A DNA stretch of 64,000 bases, from NCBI RefSeq assembly GCF_039872765.1, contig NZ_JBDPZC010000001.1:1240001-1304000 (forward strand). The letters run 5' to 3'. How positions within the stretch are numbered: position 1 is the first letter of the stretch; each line of letters starts with the position of its first letter. The notes under the pieces were generated by a model that worked only from the letters and a program-made list of their open reading frames with translations, ran no database searches and was not told the DNA's origin. Source of the stretch: Roseateles_B flavus. Lineage in GTDB: Bacteria; Pseudomonadota; Gammaproteobacteria; Burkholderiales; Burkholderiaceae_C. Both the position numbers and the translations under genes were made by a program. Below are positions 47,760-56,464 of the stretch, piece after piece.

Positions 47760-50279
47760 ATGACCGCCCACCCCCACGACGCCCCCGGCACCGACTCCCT
47801 CGACGACCTCTTTGGCGACGCGCCCTCGCCGCGGGCGTCCTTTGCCGGATCAGGCGCCGGCGAGGCCCAGAACGGCCTGCTCAAGGGCCTGAACCCCGAG
47901 CAGCTGGCTGCCGTCACGCTGGGGCAGGAGCCGGCGCTGATCCTGGCCGGCGCGGGTTCGGGCAAGACCCGCGTGCTGACCACCCGCATCGCCTGGCTGC
48001 TGAACCAGGGCCACGTCGGCCCCGGCGGCATCATGGCCGTGACCTTCACCAACAAGGCCTCCAAGGAGATGCTCACCCGCCTCTCCGCCATGCTGCCCTA
48101 CAACGTGCGGGGCATGTGGATCGGCACCTTCCACGGCCTGTGCAACCGCTTCCTGCGCGCGCACTGGAAGCTGGCCGGGCTGCCGCAGGGCTTCCAGATC
48201 CTCGATGCCTCCGACACCGTCTCCGCCGTCAAGCGCGTCATCAAGGCCATGAACCTGGACGAGGAGCGCTTCGTGCCCAAGCAGGTCAGCTGGTTCATCG
48301 CCGGCGCCAAGGAGGACGGCCTGCGCCCCAAGGACATCGACCTGCGCGACGAGCAGACCCGCAAGCTTGCCGAGATCTACCAGGCCTACGAGGACCAGTG
48401 CCAGCGCGAGGGCGTGGTCGACTTCGCCGAGCTGATGCTGCGCGCCTACGAGCTGATGCGCGACAACGCCGCCCTGCGCGAGCACTACCAGCACCGCTTC
48501 CAGTACCTGCTGGTGGACGAGTTCCAGGACACCAACAAGCTGCAGTACGCCTGGCTGAAGATGTTCGCGCCGCCGGGCCGCGGCCAGGGCGTGTTCGCCG
48601 TGGGCGACGACGACCAGAGCATCTACGCCTTCCGCGGCGCGCGGGTCGGCAATATGAGCGACTTCGAGCGCGAGTACCGCGTGCGCCGCGTGGTCAAGCT
48701 GGAGCAGAACTACCGCAGCTACGGCCACATCCTGGATGCCGCCAACGAGCTGATCAGCCGCAACAGCCACCGCCTGGGCAAGAACCTGCGCACCGAGATG
48801 GGCCCGGGCGAGCCGGTGCGCGTCAACGAGGCCGCCAGCGACTTCAACGAAGCCCAGTGGCTGCTGGAGGAGGCGCAGGCCCTGCACCGCCAGGGGCTGG
48901 CGCGCTCGGAGATCGCCATCCTGTACCGCAGCAATGCGCAGTCGCGGGTGATCGAGTCGGCGCTGTTCAATGCCGGCGTGCCCTACCGCGTGTACGGCGG
49001 CCTGCGCTTCTTCGAGCGGGCGGAAGTCAAGCACGCGCTGGCCTATCTGCGCCTGATCGAGAACGCCAACGACGACACCAGCTTCCTGCGCGTGGTGAAC
49101 TTCCCGGCCCGCGGCATCGGGGCGCGTACGCTGGAGCTGCTGCAGGACGCCGCGCGCCAGAGCGGCCGCAGCCTCTACCAGAGCGTCGCCGCGGTGCCTG
49201 GCAAGGGCGGCAGCAACCTGGCGGCCTTCGTGAACCTCGTCGAGTCCATGCGCAACCTGACGCAAGGCCTGACCCTGCGCGAGATCATCGAGCAGATGCT
49301 GGAGACCTCCGGGCTGGCCGAGTTCTACCGCACCGACAAGGACGGCGCCGAGCGCCTGGAGAACCTGGCCGAACTGGTCAACGCCGCCGAGGCCTTCGTC
49401 ACCCAGGAGGGCTTCGGCAAGGACGCGGTGGCGCTGCCGGTGGATGAACTGGGCGGCTTCAGCCCCGGCCAGATCGCTGCGGGCGATCCGCCTGCCATCG
49501 CCGCGGTGAACCTCACGCCCGATGCCGAGACCGGCGAGATCGTCTCGCCCCTGGCCGCCTTCCTGACCCACGCCTCGCTGGAGGCCGGTGACAACCAGGC
49601 GCAGGCCGGCCAGGACGCCATCCAGCTGATGACGGTGCACTCGGCCAAGGGCCTGGAGTTCGACGCCGTCTTCATCACCGGGCTGGAAGAGGGCCTGTTC
49701 CCGCATGAGAACTCGCTGTCCGACGGCGACGGGCTCGAGGAAGAGCGCCGCCTGATGTACGTGGCCATCACCCGGGCCCGCCAGCGTCTCTACCTGAGTT
49801 TCAGCCAGACGCGCATGCTGCACGGCCAGACGCGCTACAACGTCAAGAGCCGCTTCCTGGACGAGCTGCCCGAGGCCTCGCTGAAGTGGCTCACGCCGCG
49901 CAACCAGGGCTTCGGCTCGGGCTTTGCGCGCGAGTACCAGCAGGCCTGGGAGCGGGGCTCGGGGCTGAAGTCCATGGTGGGCGCCGGCCGGGTCGAGCGG
50001 CAGGCAACGGCCTGGCAGCAGGAGCGCGAGGGCAAGGACGCGCCGTCCTTTGGCGGCGCCCCCGTGCCCAAGACCATGAAGCAGTCCGCGGCCGCCAAGG
50101 TGGGCGACGAGCACGGCGGCCTGCGCGTGGGCAAGGCCGTCTTCCACAACAAGTTCGGTGAAGGCATGCTGCTGACGCTGGAAGGCAGTGGCCCGGATGC
50201 GCGCGCCCAGGTCAACTTCGGCCGGCATGGGACCAAGTGGCTGGCGCTCTCGGTGGCGAAGCTGACGCCGATCGACTGA
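47760..50279 (+). CDS. uvrD: UvrD/PcrA/Rep family ATP-dependent DNA helicase
   Basis: An 839-residue SF1A helicase. Walker A is GAGSGKT (64-70) in LILAGAGSGKTRVL; further motifs are AVTFTNKASKEM (Ia), LVDEFQDTN (II), GVFAVGDDDQSIYAFRGA (III), LEQNYRS (IV), MTVHSAKGLEFDAVF (V) and EERRLMYVAITRARQRL (VI). The C-terminal Tudor-like region (VFHNKFGEGMLLTLEGSG) matches UvrD/PcrA. About 40 extra N-terminal residues precede the core. It unwinds DNA in nucleotide-excision and mismatch repair. A terminator follows at 50312. Confidence 0.94.
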   Translation: MTAHPHDAPGTDSLDDLFGDAPSPRASFAGSGAGEAQNGLLKGLNPEQLAAVTLGQEPALILAGAGSGKTRVLTTRIAWLLNQGHVGPGGIMAVTFTNKASKEMLTRLSAMLPYNVRGMWIGTFHGLCNRFLRAHWKLAGLPQGFQILDASDTVSAVKRVIKAMNLDEERFVPKQVSWFIAGAKEDGLRPKDIDLRDEQTRKLAEIYQAYEDQCQREGVVDFAELMLRAYELMRDNAALREHYQHRFQYLLVDEFQDTNKLQYAWLKMFAPPGRGQGVFAVGDDDQSIYAFRGARVGNMSDFEREYRVRRVVKLEQNYRSYGHILDAANELISRNSHRLGKNLRTEMGPGEPVRVNEAASDFNEAQWLLEEAQALHRQGLARSEIAILYRSNAQSRVIESALFNAGVPYRVYGGLRFFERAEVKHALAYLRLIENANDDTSFLRVVNFPARGIGARTLELLQDAARQSGRSLYQSVAAVPGKGGSNLAAFVNLVESMRNLTQGLTLREIIEQMLETSGLAEFYRTDKDGAERLENLAELVNAAEAFVTQEGFGKDAVALPVDELGGFSPGQIAAGDPPAIAAVNLTPDAETGEIVSPLAAFLTHASLEAGDNQAQAGQDAIQLMTVHSAKGLEFDAVFITGLEEGLFPHENSLSDGDGLEEERRLMYVAITRARQRLYLSFSQTRMLHGQTRYNVKSRFLDELPEASLKWLTPRNQGFGSGFAREYQQAWERGSGLKSMVGAGRVERQATAWQQEREGKDAPSFGGAPVPKTMKQSAAAKVGDEHGGLRVGKAVFHNKFGEGMLLTLEGSGPDARAQVNFGRHGTKWLALSVAKLTPID

Positions 50280-50311
50280 CCGCTTGCCGCTCCATCGTCT
50301 GCAGAAAGAGT

Positions 50312-50335
50312 AATGGCCGGGTCACCCCGGCCATT
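50312..50335. terminator. Terminator between convergent uvrD and POT genes
   Basis: AATGGCCGGG (50312-50321) pairs with CCCGGCCATT (50326-50335); the stem is bidirectional, between two converging genes. Confidence 0.75.
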
Positions 50336-50356
50336 CCGTCTCAATCGAGAAAGCGA

Positions 50357-51793
50357 TCAAGCCGCAGCCGGCTTCGCGTGCTCGTCATCCAGCAGCTTGC
50401 CGAAGGCCAGCTTGATCAGCAGCAGCAGCACCGCCGCAGAACCCACCAGCCCGGCGTGCAGGGCCCAGAAGCTGGGGCCGCTGATCTCGTCCAGCAGGCC
50501 GGCCAGCCAGCCCACGAAGGTATTGCCCAGGAAGAGGTGCAGGTAGTAGCAGCCGATCATCAGCCCTTCCATGCGCTGCGGCGCGGTGCGCGAGTACAGC
50601 GCCAGGCCCACGGGCAGGATGTTGGCGAAGCCCAGGTTGTTCAGCAGGTTGTAGCCGATGGTCCAGACCAGGCTGACGCGGCCGTGGTCCTGCTCGATCA
50701 TGCCGGCGGCCAGCACGATCAGCAGGGGTGCCGTGCAGGCCAGGGCGGAACCCAGGGCCATCTTGGTCAGCTCGTCGGGCTCGCGGCGGCGCTCGGCCCA
50801 CCAGCGCCAGAAGGCGATGGAGCCCAGCATGGTCAGCAGGCTGGTCGTGGCATCCAGGGCCTGCAGCCAGGTCAGGGGCACGGACCAGCCCAAGAGCACC
50901 ATGTCCATGTGCTTCTGGGCCCACAGCGGGTAGGCGTTGTTGAACTGCTGGTTGCCCACGATGGACAGCATCAGCACCGGGATCATGCACACCAGCAGGA
51001 CCAGGCGGCGCTTGTCGCGGCCGCTCATGGGGGCCTTGGGGGCGCTGTCCAGCGCCTTGGCCTGGCGCGGCTCCTCGGCCGGCAGGTAGCGGCGGCCGGC
51101 CAGGTAGACGATCAGGCCGATCAGCATGCCCACGCCCGCGGCGCCGAAGCCCCAGTGCCAGGCCACCTTCTCGCCCAGCGTGCCGCAGACCAGGGGCGAG
51201 GCGATCACCGCGATCTGCACCGCCAGCATGAAGATCTGGAAGGCGCTGGCGCGGCGCTTGTCCTGGGGCTTGTAGAGCGAGCCGACCTGCGCGGCGATAT
51301 TGCCCTTGAAGGCCCCCACGCCCACCAGCAGGCAGGCGATGGCCAGCAGGAAACTGCGGTCGAAGGCCATCAGGAAGTGGCCCAGGGCCATCAGCACGGC
51401 GCCGATGGTGATGGTGCGGGTGCGGCCCAACCAGCGGTCCGCCACGATGCCGCCCAGGAGGGGCGTCAGGTAGACCAGACCGGCATAGAGACCAAAGACG
51501 ATGGACGCCAGCTGCTGTGTCTTGCGCGGGCCAGTCACGGATTCGATCATCGCCCGCAGGCTGTCGATGCCGGCCACGTTGCCGATGTTCTCGGGCAGGA
51601 ACAGGTAGTTGCTGAGGTACAGCACGAGCAGCGCCTGCATGCCGTAGTAGGAGAAGCGCTCCCAGAACTCGCAGAAGGCCAGCCAGCCCAGGCCGACGGG
51701 GTGTCCGAGGAAGGCGCGGTCCAGGCGATCAGCTGGCGCGGCAGTGGGTGGTGCACCGCTCGTGGCGGCATCGGAAGGCAGGACGGCAGACAT
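50357..51793 (-). CDS. POT family peptide:H+ symporter
   Basis: A 478-residue MFS protein of the proton-dependent oligopeptide transporter family with 12-14 helices. Start 51793 (MSAVLPSDAATSG). The POT signature ERFSYYGMQALLVLYL (helix 1) is complete, as are GADRWLGR-like LLGGIVADRWLGRTRTI and GVGAFKGNIAAQVG. It imports di- and tripeptides. The upstream region has a palindrome and a hairpin that may regulate it. It is convergent with uvrD. Confidence 0.93.
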   Translation of the reverse strand: MSAVLPSDAATSGAPPTAAPADRLDRAFLGHPVGLGWLAFCEFWERFSYYGMQALLVLYLSNYLFLPENIGNVAGIDSLRAMIESVTGPRKTQQLASIVFGLYAGLVYLTPLLGGIVADRWLGRTRTITIGAVLMALGHFLMAFDRSFLLAIACLLVGVGAFKGNIAAQVGSLYKPQDKRRASAFQIFMLAVQIAVIASPLVCGTLGEKVAWHWGFGAAGVGMLIGLIVYLAGRRYLPAEEPRQAKALDSAPKAPMSGRDKRRLVLLVCMIPVLMLSIVGNQQFNNAYPLWAQKHMDMVLLGWSVPLTWLQALDATTSLLTMLGSIAFWRWWAERRREPDELTKMALGSALACTAPLLIVLAAGMIEQDHGRVSLVWTIGYNLLNNLGFANILPVGLALYSRTAPQRMEGLMIGCYYLHLFLGNTFVGWLAGLLDEISGPSFWALHAGLVGSAAVLLLLIKLAFGKLLDDEHAKPAAA

Positions 51794-51868
51794 GGCAGGC
51801 CTTGTCAGTGGATGAAGGGGGCTACTGCAAAAGGTCCGCCACTGTGGCTGAACTGGGAGCGGAGCGCC

Positions 51869-51904
51869 ATCCAGGCTTCCCTGGATGACGATATATCGCG
51901 ATAT
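51869..51904. promoter_or_regulatory. Hairpin and 12-base palindrome upstream of the POT gene
   Basis: ATCCAGG (51869-51875) and CCTGGAT (51880-51886) form a hairpin; ATATCGCGATAT (51893-51904) is a perfect palindrome in an AT-rich stretch. Both lie 75-110 bases upstream of the POT start on the minus strand, a plausible promoter or operator region. Confidence 0.45.
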
Positions 51905-51943
51905 GCGACGGAAAGAAGCCCCTGGAGGACCGGGGGAACCAGC

Positions 51944-51970
51944 AAAAAGGCCCCCGGCGAACCGGGGGCC
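51944..51970 (-). terminator. Terminator of the PhoX-like gene
   Basis: GGCCCCCGG (51949-51957) pairs with CCGGGGGCC (51962-51970) around CGAA; on the minus strand TTTTT follows. The PhoX-like gene ends at 52006. Confidence 0.9.
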
Positions 51971-52005
51971 AAGCGAGACAGGCGGTGTGTACGGGTGCCG
52001 GGTGC

Positions 52006-53973
52006 TCAGACCTTGTTCAGCTTGAGGCTGGTCGCCTCGCTGGTCAGGTAGCCCACGCAGGCGCCGAAGCGGTTCTTGTAGTTGGTGTTGATCAGCGGTT
52101 CCAGGGTGCCCTTGACCACGCCGTGGATGGAGCCCCAGTCGCCCGGGTGCTGGAAGTTGCTGGTGATGTAGGTCCAGCCGTTGAGGTCGTCCACCACGCC
52201 CAGGCCGGTGGCTTCGGCGCCCGCGGGCATGGAGACCAGGCGGCTGAGCTGCTTGGTGTCGACGTTGTAGGCCCAGACGAAGTTGTTGACGTGCTGGCTG
52301 CTGTCCTCGCCGATGAAGAGGGTGCGCAGCTTCTCCGAGAACTTCAGGTTGTCGGGGTTGGCGACCTTGTCGGGGTGGCCGGTGTTGCCCAGGGTGTCGG
52401 CCGCGATGTCCTCGCCGACCAGCAGGGCGCGGGTCAGGCTGGGCACCCAGTCGCTGCTGATGGCGGCGCCGGCCGTGTCCTTCTGGCCGGTGCTGAGGGT
52501 GTGGGCGAACACGCCGCCGGCATTGAGGGCCTTGTCCACACCGACGCCGTAGGCCTCGTTGTAGGCCGCATTGCCCTTGACCATGGAGGACTGGATGTTC
52601 TGCAGGGCCGAGTAGGCGATCTTGTCCTTGGCGTTGACCGTCGTGCCTTCCATCTTGGTGAAGGCCATGGAGGCGCCCTTCAGTGCGGCGTAGCGGTGGG
52701 TCTCCAGGAAGGCGGCGGCCTTGTCCATGCCCGCCTTCACGCGCACCCATTGCACCTTGCCCGAGAACCAGATCTTGGTGAAGCTGGCGTCCTTGGGGTC
52801 GGTGGTGGCCACGTCCATGATGTCCGTGGGCTTCAGGGTGTTGGCCAGGGCCTCGATCTCGGCACTGGTGGCCGAGCCCAGCTTGATCCAGCTGATGGGC
52901 GCGCCCGCGGCAGCCGGGTCCAGCGAGAAGCCGGCACCGAACTTGGCCACGTACAGCGAACCCGAGGACAGGTCCTTCTCCTTGTCGGCGACGAACATGA
53001 AGAAGCCGCCGTTGGTGGCGTCATCGCCCATCAGTGCGGTGCGGTTGTCGGGCATCACCTGGATCAGCTCGTGCGAGATGCGGCCCAGGCAGTAGTGCTT
53101 CTTGATCGTGCCAGTGCCGTCCGGGTTGACGGTGACCTCGGGCAGGTGGCCGTAGTGGTAGGGATTGGCCTTGTTCTCGTCGCCGAACAGGTTCTTGCTG
53201 TAGGCCTTGAACATGGTGTTGGACGCGATGGTGAAGGCGTCCGGCTCGTACTCTTCCGAGGACAGGTGGGTGCCCCAGGGCGAGAGGCTGGAGCCGCAGG
53301 TGATCCACAGGCCATGGGCGCTGGAGGTATCCACATTGTGGTACTTCACCAGGCTCAGCTTGCCGGTGCTCTGGTCCTGGTCCAGGGTCAGCACGGCGAT
53401 GGGGGAGGGCAGCTTGCCGTACATGTCGGTCTTGCCGTCCTGGGCCCAGGTCGTGTACTCGAACTGCACGACTGCGAACACGGCCTTGCCCTTGAGGCCG
53501 GTCACGGTGGGATTGGGCAGGCTCAGCAGCGAGGTGCCATCGGGCGCGTCGCTGAAGAACTGGCGCTCCTTGCCGGCCACCGTGGTGTCCATGATGGGCT
53601 TGCCGTTGATGTCCACATAGGCGCCGGCCAGCACGGTGCCGCCCTTGCCGTCCGGCACCAGGTCACCGGTCATGAAGAAGGGCTGGTAGGCCAGCTTGAA
53701 GCTCTGCTTGCTGGCGTCGCTGAGGGTCACGTCCAGCGTGGAGGCCACCAGGGTCTTGGCCATGCCGGCCGGGTCGGCCAGCGTAGGCGCGGCCATGGCG
53801 GCGAAGCTGGCGGAGGTGAAGGTGGGGGCGGGCTTGGGGGCCGGGGCAGGGCTGTCGTCGCCGCCGCTGCCGCAGGCGGTGAGCATCGAGGTGGCGGCCA
53901 TGCCGCTCAGGGGCAGCATGATGGGGGCGCCCAGGAACTTCAGGGCTTGGCGACGATTGGGAGTGCTGGACAT
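52006..53973 (-). CDS. PhoX-like (DUF839) secreted lipoprotein phosphatase
   Basis: A 655-residue protein. The N-terminus has an RR pair (NRRQALKFLGAPIM) and then a lipobox (SMLTACGSGGDD, cysteine about residue 34), so a Tat-type or Sec lipoprotein signal peptide. The DUF839/PhoX landmarks CGSSLSPWGTHLSSEEYEP, PYHYGHLPEVTVNPDG and SHELIQVMPDNRTALMGDD are present, the last two segments including residues that bind the Ca/Fe cluster in PhoX. PhoX enzymes are calcium-dependent alkaline phosphatases, often induced by phosphate starvation; the exact substrate is not readable. No pho-box was recognised upstream. The next gene toward higher coordinates is on the same strand but has its own terminator. 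Confidence 0.88.
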   Translation of the reverse strand: MSSTPNRRQALKFLGAPIMLPLSGMAATSMLTACGSGGDDSPAPAPKPAPTFTSASFAAMAAPTLADPAGMAKTLVASTLDVTLSDASKQSFKLAYQPFFMTGDLVPDGKGGTVLAGAYVDINGKPIMDTTVAGKERQFFSDAPDGTSLLSLPNPTVTGLKGKAVFAVVQFEYTTWAQDGKTDMYGKLPSPIAVLTLDQDQSTGKLSLVKYHNVDTSSAHGLWITCGSSLSPWGTHLSSEEYEPDAFTIASNTMFKAYSKNLFGDENKANPYHYGHLPEVTVNPDGTGTIKKHYCLGRISHELIQVMPDNRTALMGDDATNGGFFMFVADKEKDLSSGSLYVAKFGAGFSLDPAAAGAPISWIKLGSATSAEIEALANTLKPTDIMDVATTDPKDASFTKIWFSGKVQWVRVKAGMDKAAAFLETHRYAALKGASMAFTKMEGTTVNAKDKIAYSALQNIQSSMVKGNAAYNEAYGVGVDKALNAGGVFAHTLSTGQKDTAGAAISSDWVPSLTRALLVGEDIAADTLGNTGHPDKVANPDNLKFSEKLRTLFIGEDSSQHVNNFVWAYNVDTKQLSRLVSMPAGAEATGLGVVDDLNGWTYITSNFQHPGDWGSIHGVVKGTLEPLINTNYKNRFGACVGYLTSEATSLKLNKV

Positions 53974-54101
53974 GGTCTGGCTCGTTCTCTAAAGGATCCA
54001 CGAACCGCGTCCCGGGTTGGGCGCGGTGCATGGGCCGGCACTCTAGGCAGGGGCCATGTCAGCGGCGTGAAGCTTTGATGGCGGCGCTGACACAAAAGCA
54101 C

Positions 54102-54125
54102 GAGAGGCTCCCGGGGGAGCCTCTC
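54102..54125 (-). terminator. Hairpin after the BPSS1780-family gene
   Basis: GAGAGGCTCCC (54102-54112) and GGGAGCCTCTC (54115-54125) form an 11-base stem with a 2-base loop. On the minus strand TTTTG follows after four bases, so it may terminate the DUF2782-thrB-BPSS1780 transcript. Confidence 0.65.
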
Positions 54126-54150
54126 TCACGCGATGAGCCAGGGGGCCAGG

Positions 54151-54164
54151 GGGTCAGGTCTTGC
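54151..54164 (-). repeat. Copy of the dispersed word (GCAAGACCTGACCC)
   Basis: GGGTCAGGTCTTGC on the plus strand, covering the last codons and the stop of the BPSS1780-family gene (minus strand reads Ser-Lys-Thr-stop). Confidence 0.8.
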
Positions 54165-55005
54165 TGTCCAGCACGTCCTTGGGGGCGCCGAACATGAAGC
54201 AGTCCACGAAGGTGAAGTACAGCGAGGCGTAGAAGGCCGAACCCAGGGCATACATGGCGACGATGCCCATCAGGGGCAGCAGGGCCTCCAGCCCCACCAG
54301 CGCGAAGGCCGCGCTGAGCATGGCGCCGGCCAGGCTGGCGACGAGCTGCACGCCCAGCCAGCCGGTCATGTAGACCGCGAAGGCGCCGCGGTTGCGCCAC
54401 ACACCCAGGGTGCTGGAGAACAGCGCCTGCAGCGCGCCCTGACCGCCCCAGTGCACCAGGGCGGGGGCGTGCCAGTAGGGCGTGCTGATCAGTGCGATCC
54501 AGGACAGGCGCAGCAGGAAGCCGCTGAACAGGGCGGGGTCCGGCGCGGGCAGCTCGGCCGGCTGCTTGCCGCCCTCCTGGCTGACTTTGGCCATGGCGTC
54601 CATGAACTTGTCCAGGGCGCTGCCGAAGGCGCCGCCGTCCAGCTGGTCCAGCAGCAGCAGGCCGCCAACGGTCAGCAGCGCGAAGCTGAAGCCCAGCACC
54701 AGCTGGGTGTTGCGCCGTTCGGCCGTCAGCTGCAGGGGCGCGATGAAGACGCTGGGTACAGGCCGCTTGCCCTGTAGCACCAGGTGCGAGGCCAGCATGA
54801 ATCCCAGGGAGAACAGTGGCATGGTGGCCAGCAGCAGGAAGCGCAGCGGCGCCGGCAGGGCCAGGGTCAGCAGGTTCAGCAGCATCAGCGCCGAGAACAG
54901 GCCCACCATGCCCAGCGGCGCGCGCTGCACGATCTTGAAGCCGTGGCGCACCCACAGCAGGCCGTTGGCCGCCGGGACGTTCTGCAGATGGAGGGTCAGG
55001 GCCAT
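54154..55005 (-). CDS. BPSS1780 family integral membrane protein
   Basis: A 283-residue membrane protein with about six helices (for example MVGLFSALMLLNLLTLAL, FSFALLTVGGLLLL and ALLPLMGIVAMYALGSAFY). Its N-terminus GLLWVRHGFKIVQRAPLGMV matches a family I know as BPSS1780, found across betaproteobacteria with unknown function. Its start immediately follows the thrB stop (TGA then ATG), so it is co-transcribed with thrB and DUF2782. The C-terminal stretch near FTFVDCFMFGAP is family-like. Confidence 0.85.
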   Translation of the reverse strand: MALTLHLQNVPAANGLLWVRHGFKIVQRAPLGMVGLFSALMLLNLLTLALPAPLRFLLLATMPLFSLGFMLASHLVLQGKRPVPSVFIAPLQLTAERRNTQLVLGFSFALLTVGGLLLLDQLDGGAFGSALDKFMDAMAKVSQEGGKQPAELPAPDPALFSGFLLRLSWIALISTPYWHAPALVHWGGQGALQALFSSTLGVWRNRGAFAVYMTGWLGVQLVASLAGAMLSAAFALVGLEALLPLMGIVAMYALGSAFYASLYFTFVDCFMFGAPKDVLDSKT

Positions 55006-55986
55006 TCAGCGTTCCTGAGGGGCGAGGGCGTGCCAGGCGTGCGCCAGGCGCTCGCGCAGCACGCGTTCAAAGTGGGTGGGGTCGTGCGGCTTGAGCAGCG
55101 AGGCTTCGCGGGGCAAGTGGTAGTCCCACAGGCGCGAGACCCAGAAGCGCAGGGCCGCCGCACGCATCAGGGCCGGCATGAGGCGGTGCTCGGTGCCGCT
55201 CAAGGGGCGCTCGCGCTCGTAGGCCTGCACGAAGGCCTGCGCGCGGGCCTCGTCCAGGCGGCCGCTGGCGAGGTCGATGCACCAGTCGTTGAGGCACACG
55301 GCGAGGTCGAACAGGAAGGTGTCGACACCGGCGAAGTAGAAGTCGAAGAAGCCGCTGAGCTGCTCGCGGCCGGGCAGCCCCTCGAACATGACGTTGTCTC
55401 GGAAGAGGTCGGCGTGGATGGGACCGCGCGGCAGCTCGGCATGGCTCTGCGAGGCCGCCAGCTGCTGCTGGAAGGCCAGCTCGCTGGAGAGCAGCTCGGC
55501 CTGCTCGGGGGCCAGGTAGGGCAGGACCACGGGGACCGTCTCGGTCCACCAGGCCAGGCCGCGCAGATTGGGCTGGCTCAGGGGGAAGTCGCGCCCGGCC
55601 AGGTGCATGCGGGCCAGCATGGCGCCCACCTGATCGCAATGGAAGAGGTCCGGTGCCAGCTGGTGGCCGCCGCGCAGCTTGTTGACCACGGCGGCGGGCT
55701 TGCCCTGCACGCGGTGCAGGATCTCGCCGGCCTCGTCGGCCTGCGGGTCCGGCACGGGGATGCCGCGGCCCGCCAGGTGCTTCATCAGGCGCAGGTAGAA
55801 GGGCAGCTGCTCGAAGCTCAGGCGCTCGAAGATGGTCAGCACGTAGTCGCCGCGCTCGGTGCTGACGAAGTAGTTGGTGTTCTCGATGCCGGCCGTGATG
55901 CCGCGAAAGTCGGTGACGGTGCCCAGCTGCAGGCGATCCATCAGGACCTGGGCCTGGGCGGAGGAGACTTGGGTGAAAACGGCCAT
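55006..55986 (-). CDS. thrB: Homoserine kinase (ThrB, APH-fold type)
   Basis: A 326-residue kinase of the aminoglycoside-phosphotransferase fold, converting homoserine to phosphohomoserine in threonine synthesis. Motifs: FRGITAGIENTNYFVSTERG near the N-terminus, IHADLFRDNVMFEG (catalytic aspartate loop) and FFDFYFAGVDTFLFDLA. This is the non-GHMP homoserine kinase type usual in beta- and gammaproteobacteria. Start 55986 (MAVFTQVSSAQAQV). It is preceded by DUF2782 and followed by the BPSS1780 gene. Confidence 0.94.
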   Translation of the reverse strand: MAVFTQVSSAQAQVLMDRLQLGTVTDFRGITAGIENTNYFVSTERGDYVLTIFERLSFEQLPFYLRLMKHLAGRGIPVPDPQADEAGEILHRVQGKPAAVVNKLRGGHQLAPDLFHCDQVGAMLARMHLAGRDFPLSQPNLRGLAWWTETVPVVLPYLAPEQAELLSSELAFQQQLAASQSHAELPRGPIHADLFRDNVMFEGLPGREQLSGFFDFYFAGVDTFLFDLAVCLNDWCIDLASGRLDEARAQAFVQAYERERPLSGTEHRLMPALMRAAALRFWVSRLWDYHLPREASLLKPHDPTHFERVLRERLAHAWHALAPQER

Positions 55987-56020
55987 GGGGGAAGACGGGA
56001 CGCGGCAGTCACCGCGCGAA

Positions 56021-56389
56021 TCAGAAGCTGAACAGGCGCCAGACGCGCTGGCCGGCCCCAGCCTTGGCCGTGCCGGCACCGGGGCTCAGGTCGCGGCCGG
56101 GCTCGCCCAGCAGGATCTCGTACTCCGGGGCCTTGCCTTTGGGCTTGACCTTGGCGCTGACCGTCTGGCCGCGCACGCGGAGTTCCTCGATGCGGACGCT
56201 GTCATCTTCCAGCTGGATCTCCTGCACCACGGGTTCGGGCGGATCCTTGGGAAGGGGCGGGGCGGCCGGGGTCTCGGCCGCGTGTGCCGCGGCGGCCAGG
56301 CAGGCGATCAGCCCGGTGGCCAGGGACAGGGCAGCCCGTGCCCGGGGCCGGGCCGGCAATGGCAGGGGGAGGGGGGACGGGTTCTGCAT
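56021..56389 (-). CDS. DUF2782 family small exported protein
   Basis: A 122-residue protein with a hydrophobic N-terminal segment (ARAALSLATGLIACLAAAAHA), a likely signal peptide cut after HAA, and a small domain with IQLEDDSVRIEELRVRGQTV and APEYEILLG that marks DUF2782. Function unknown. Its gene lies 34 bases before thrB on the same strand and diverges from polA across 75 bases, an arrangement I know from Burkholderiales. Confidence 0.85.
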   Translation of the reverse strand: MQNPSPLPLPLPARPRARAALSLATGLIACLAAAAHAAETPAAPPLPKDPPEPVVQEIQLEDDSVRIEELRVRGQTVSAKVKPKGKAPEYEILLGEPGRDLSPGAGTAKAGAGQRVWRLFSF

Positions 56390-56464
56390 CCGGCGATTCT
56401 ATGCGGCAGCCACCCCCGGACTGCTGACAGCATCCAGCGGTGCCTTGCGTGACAATGCGCCCCC

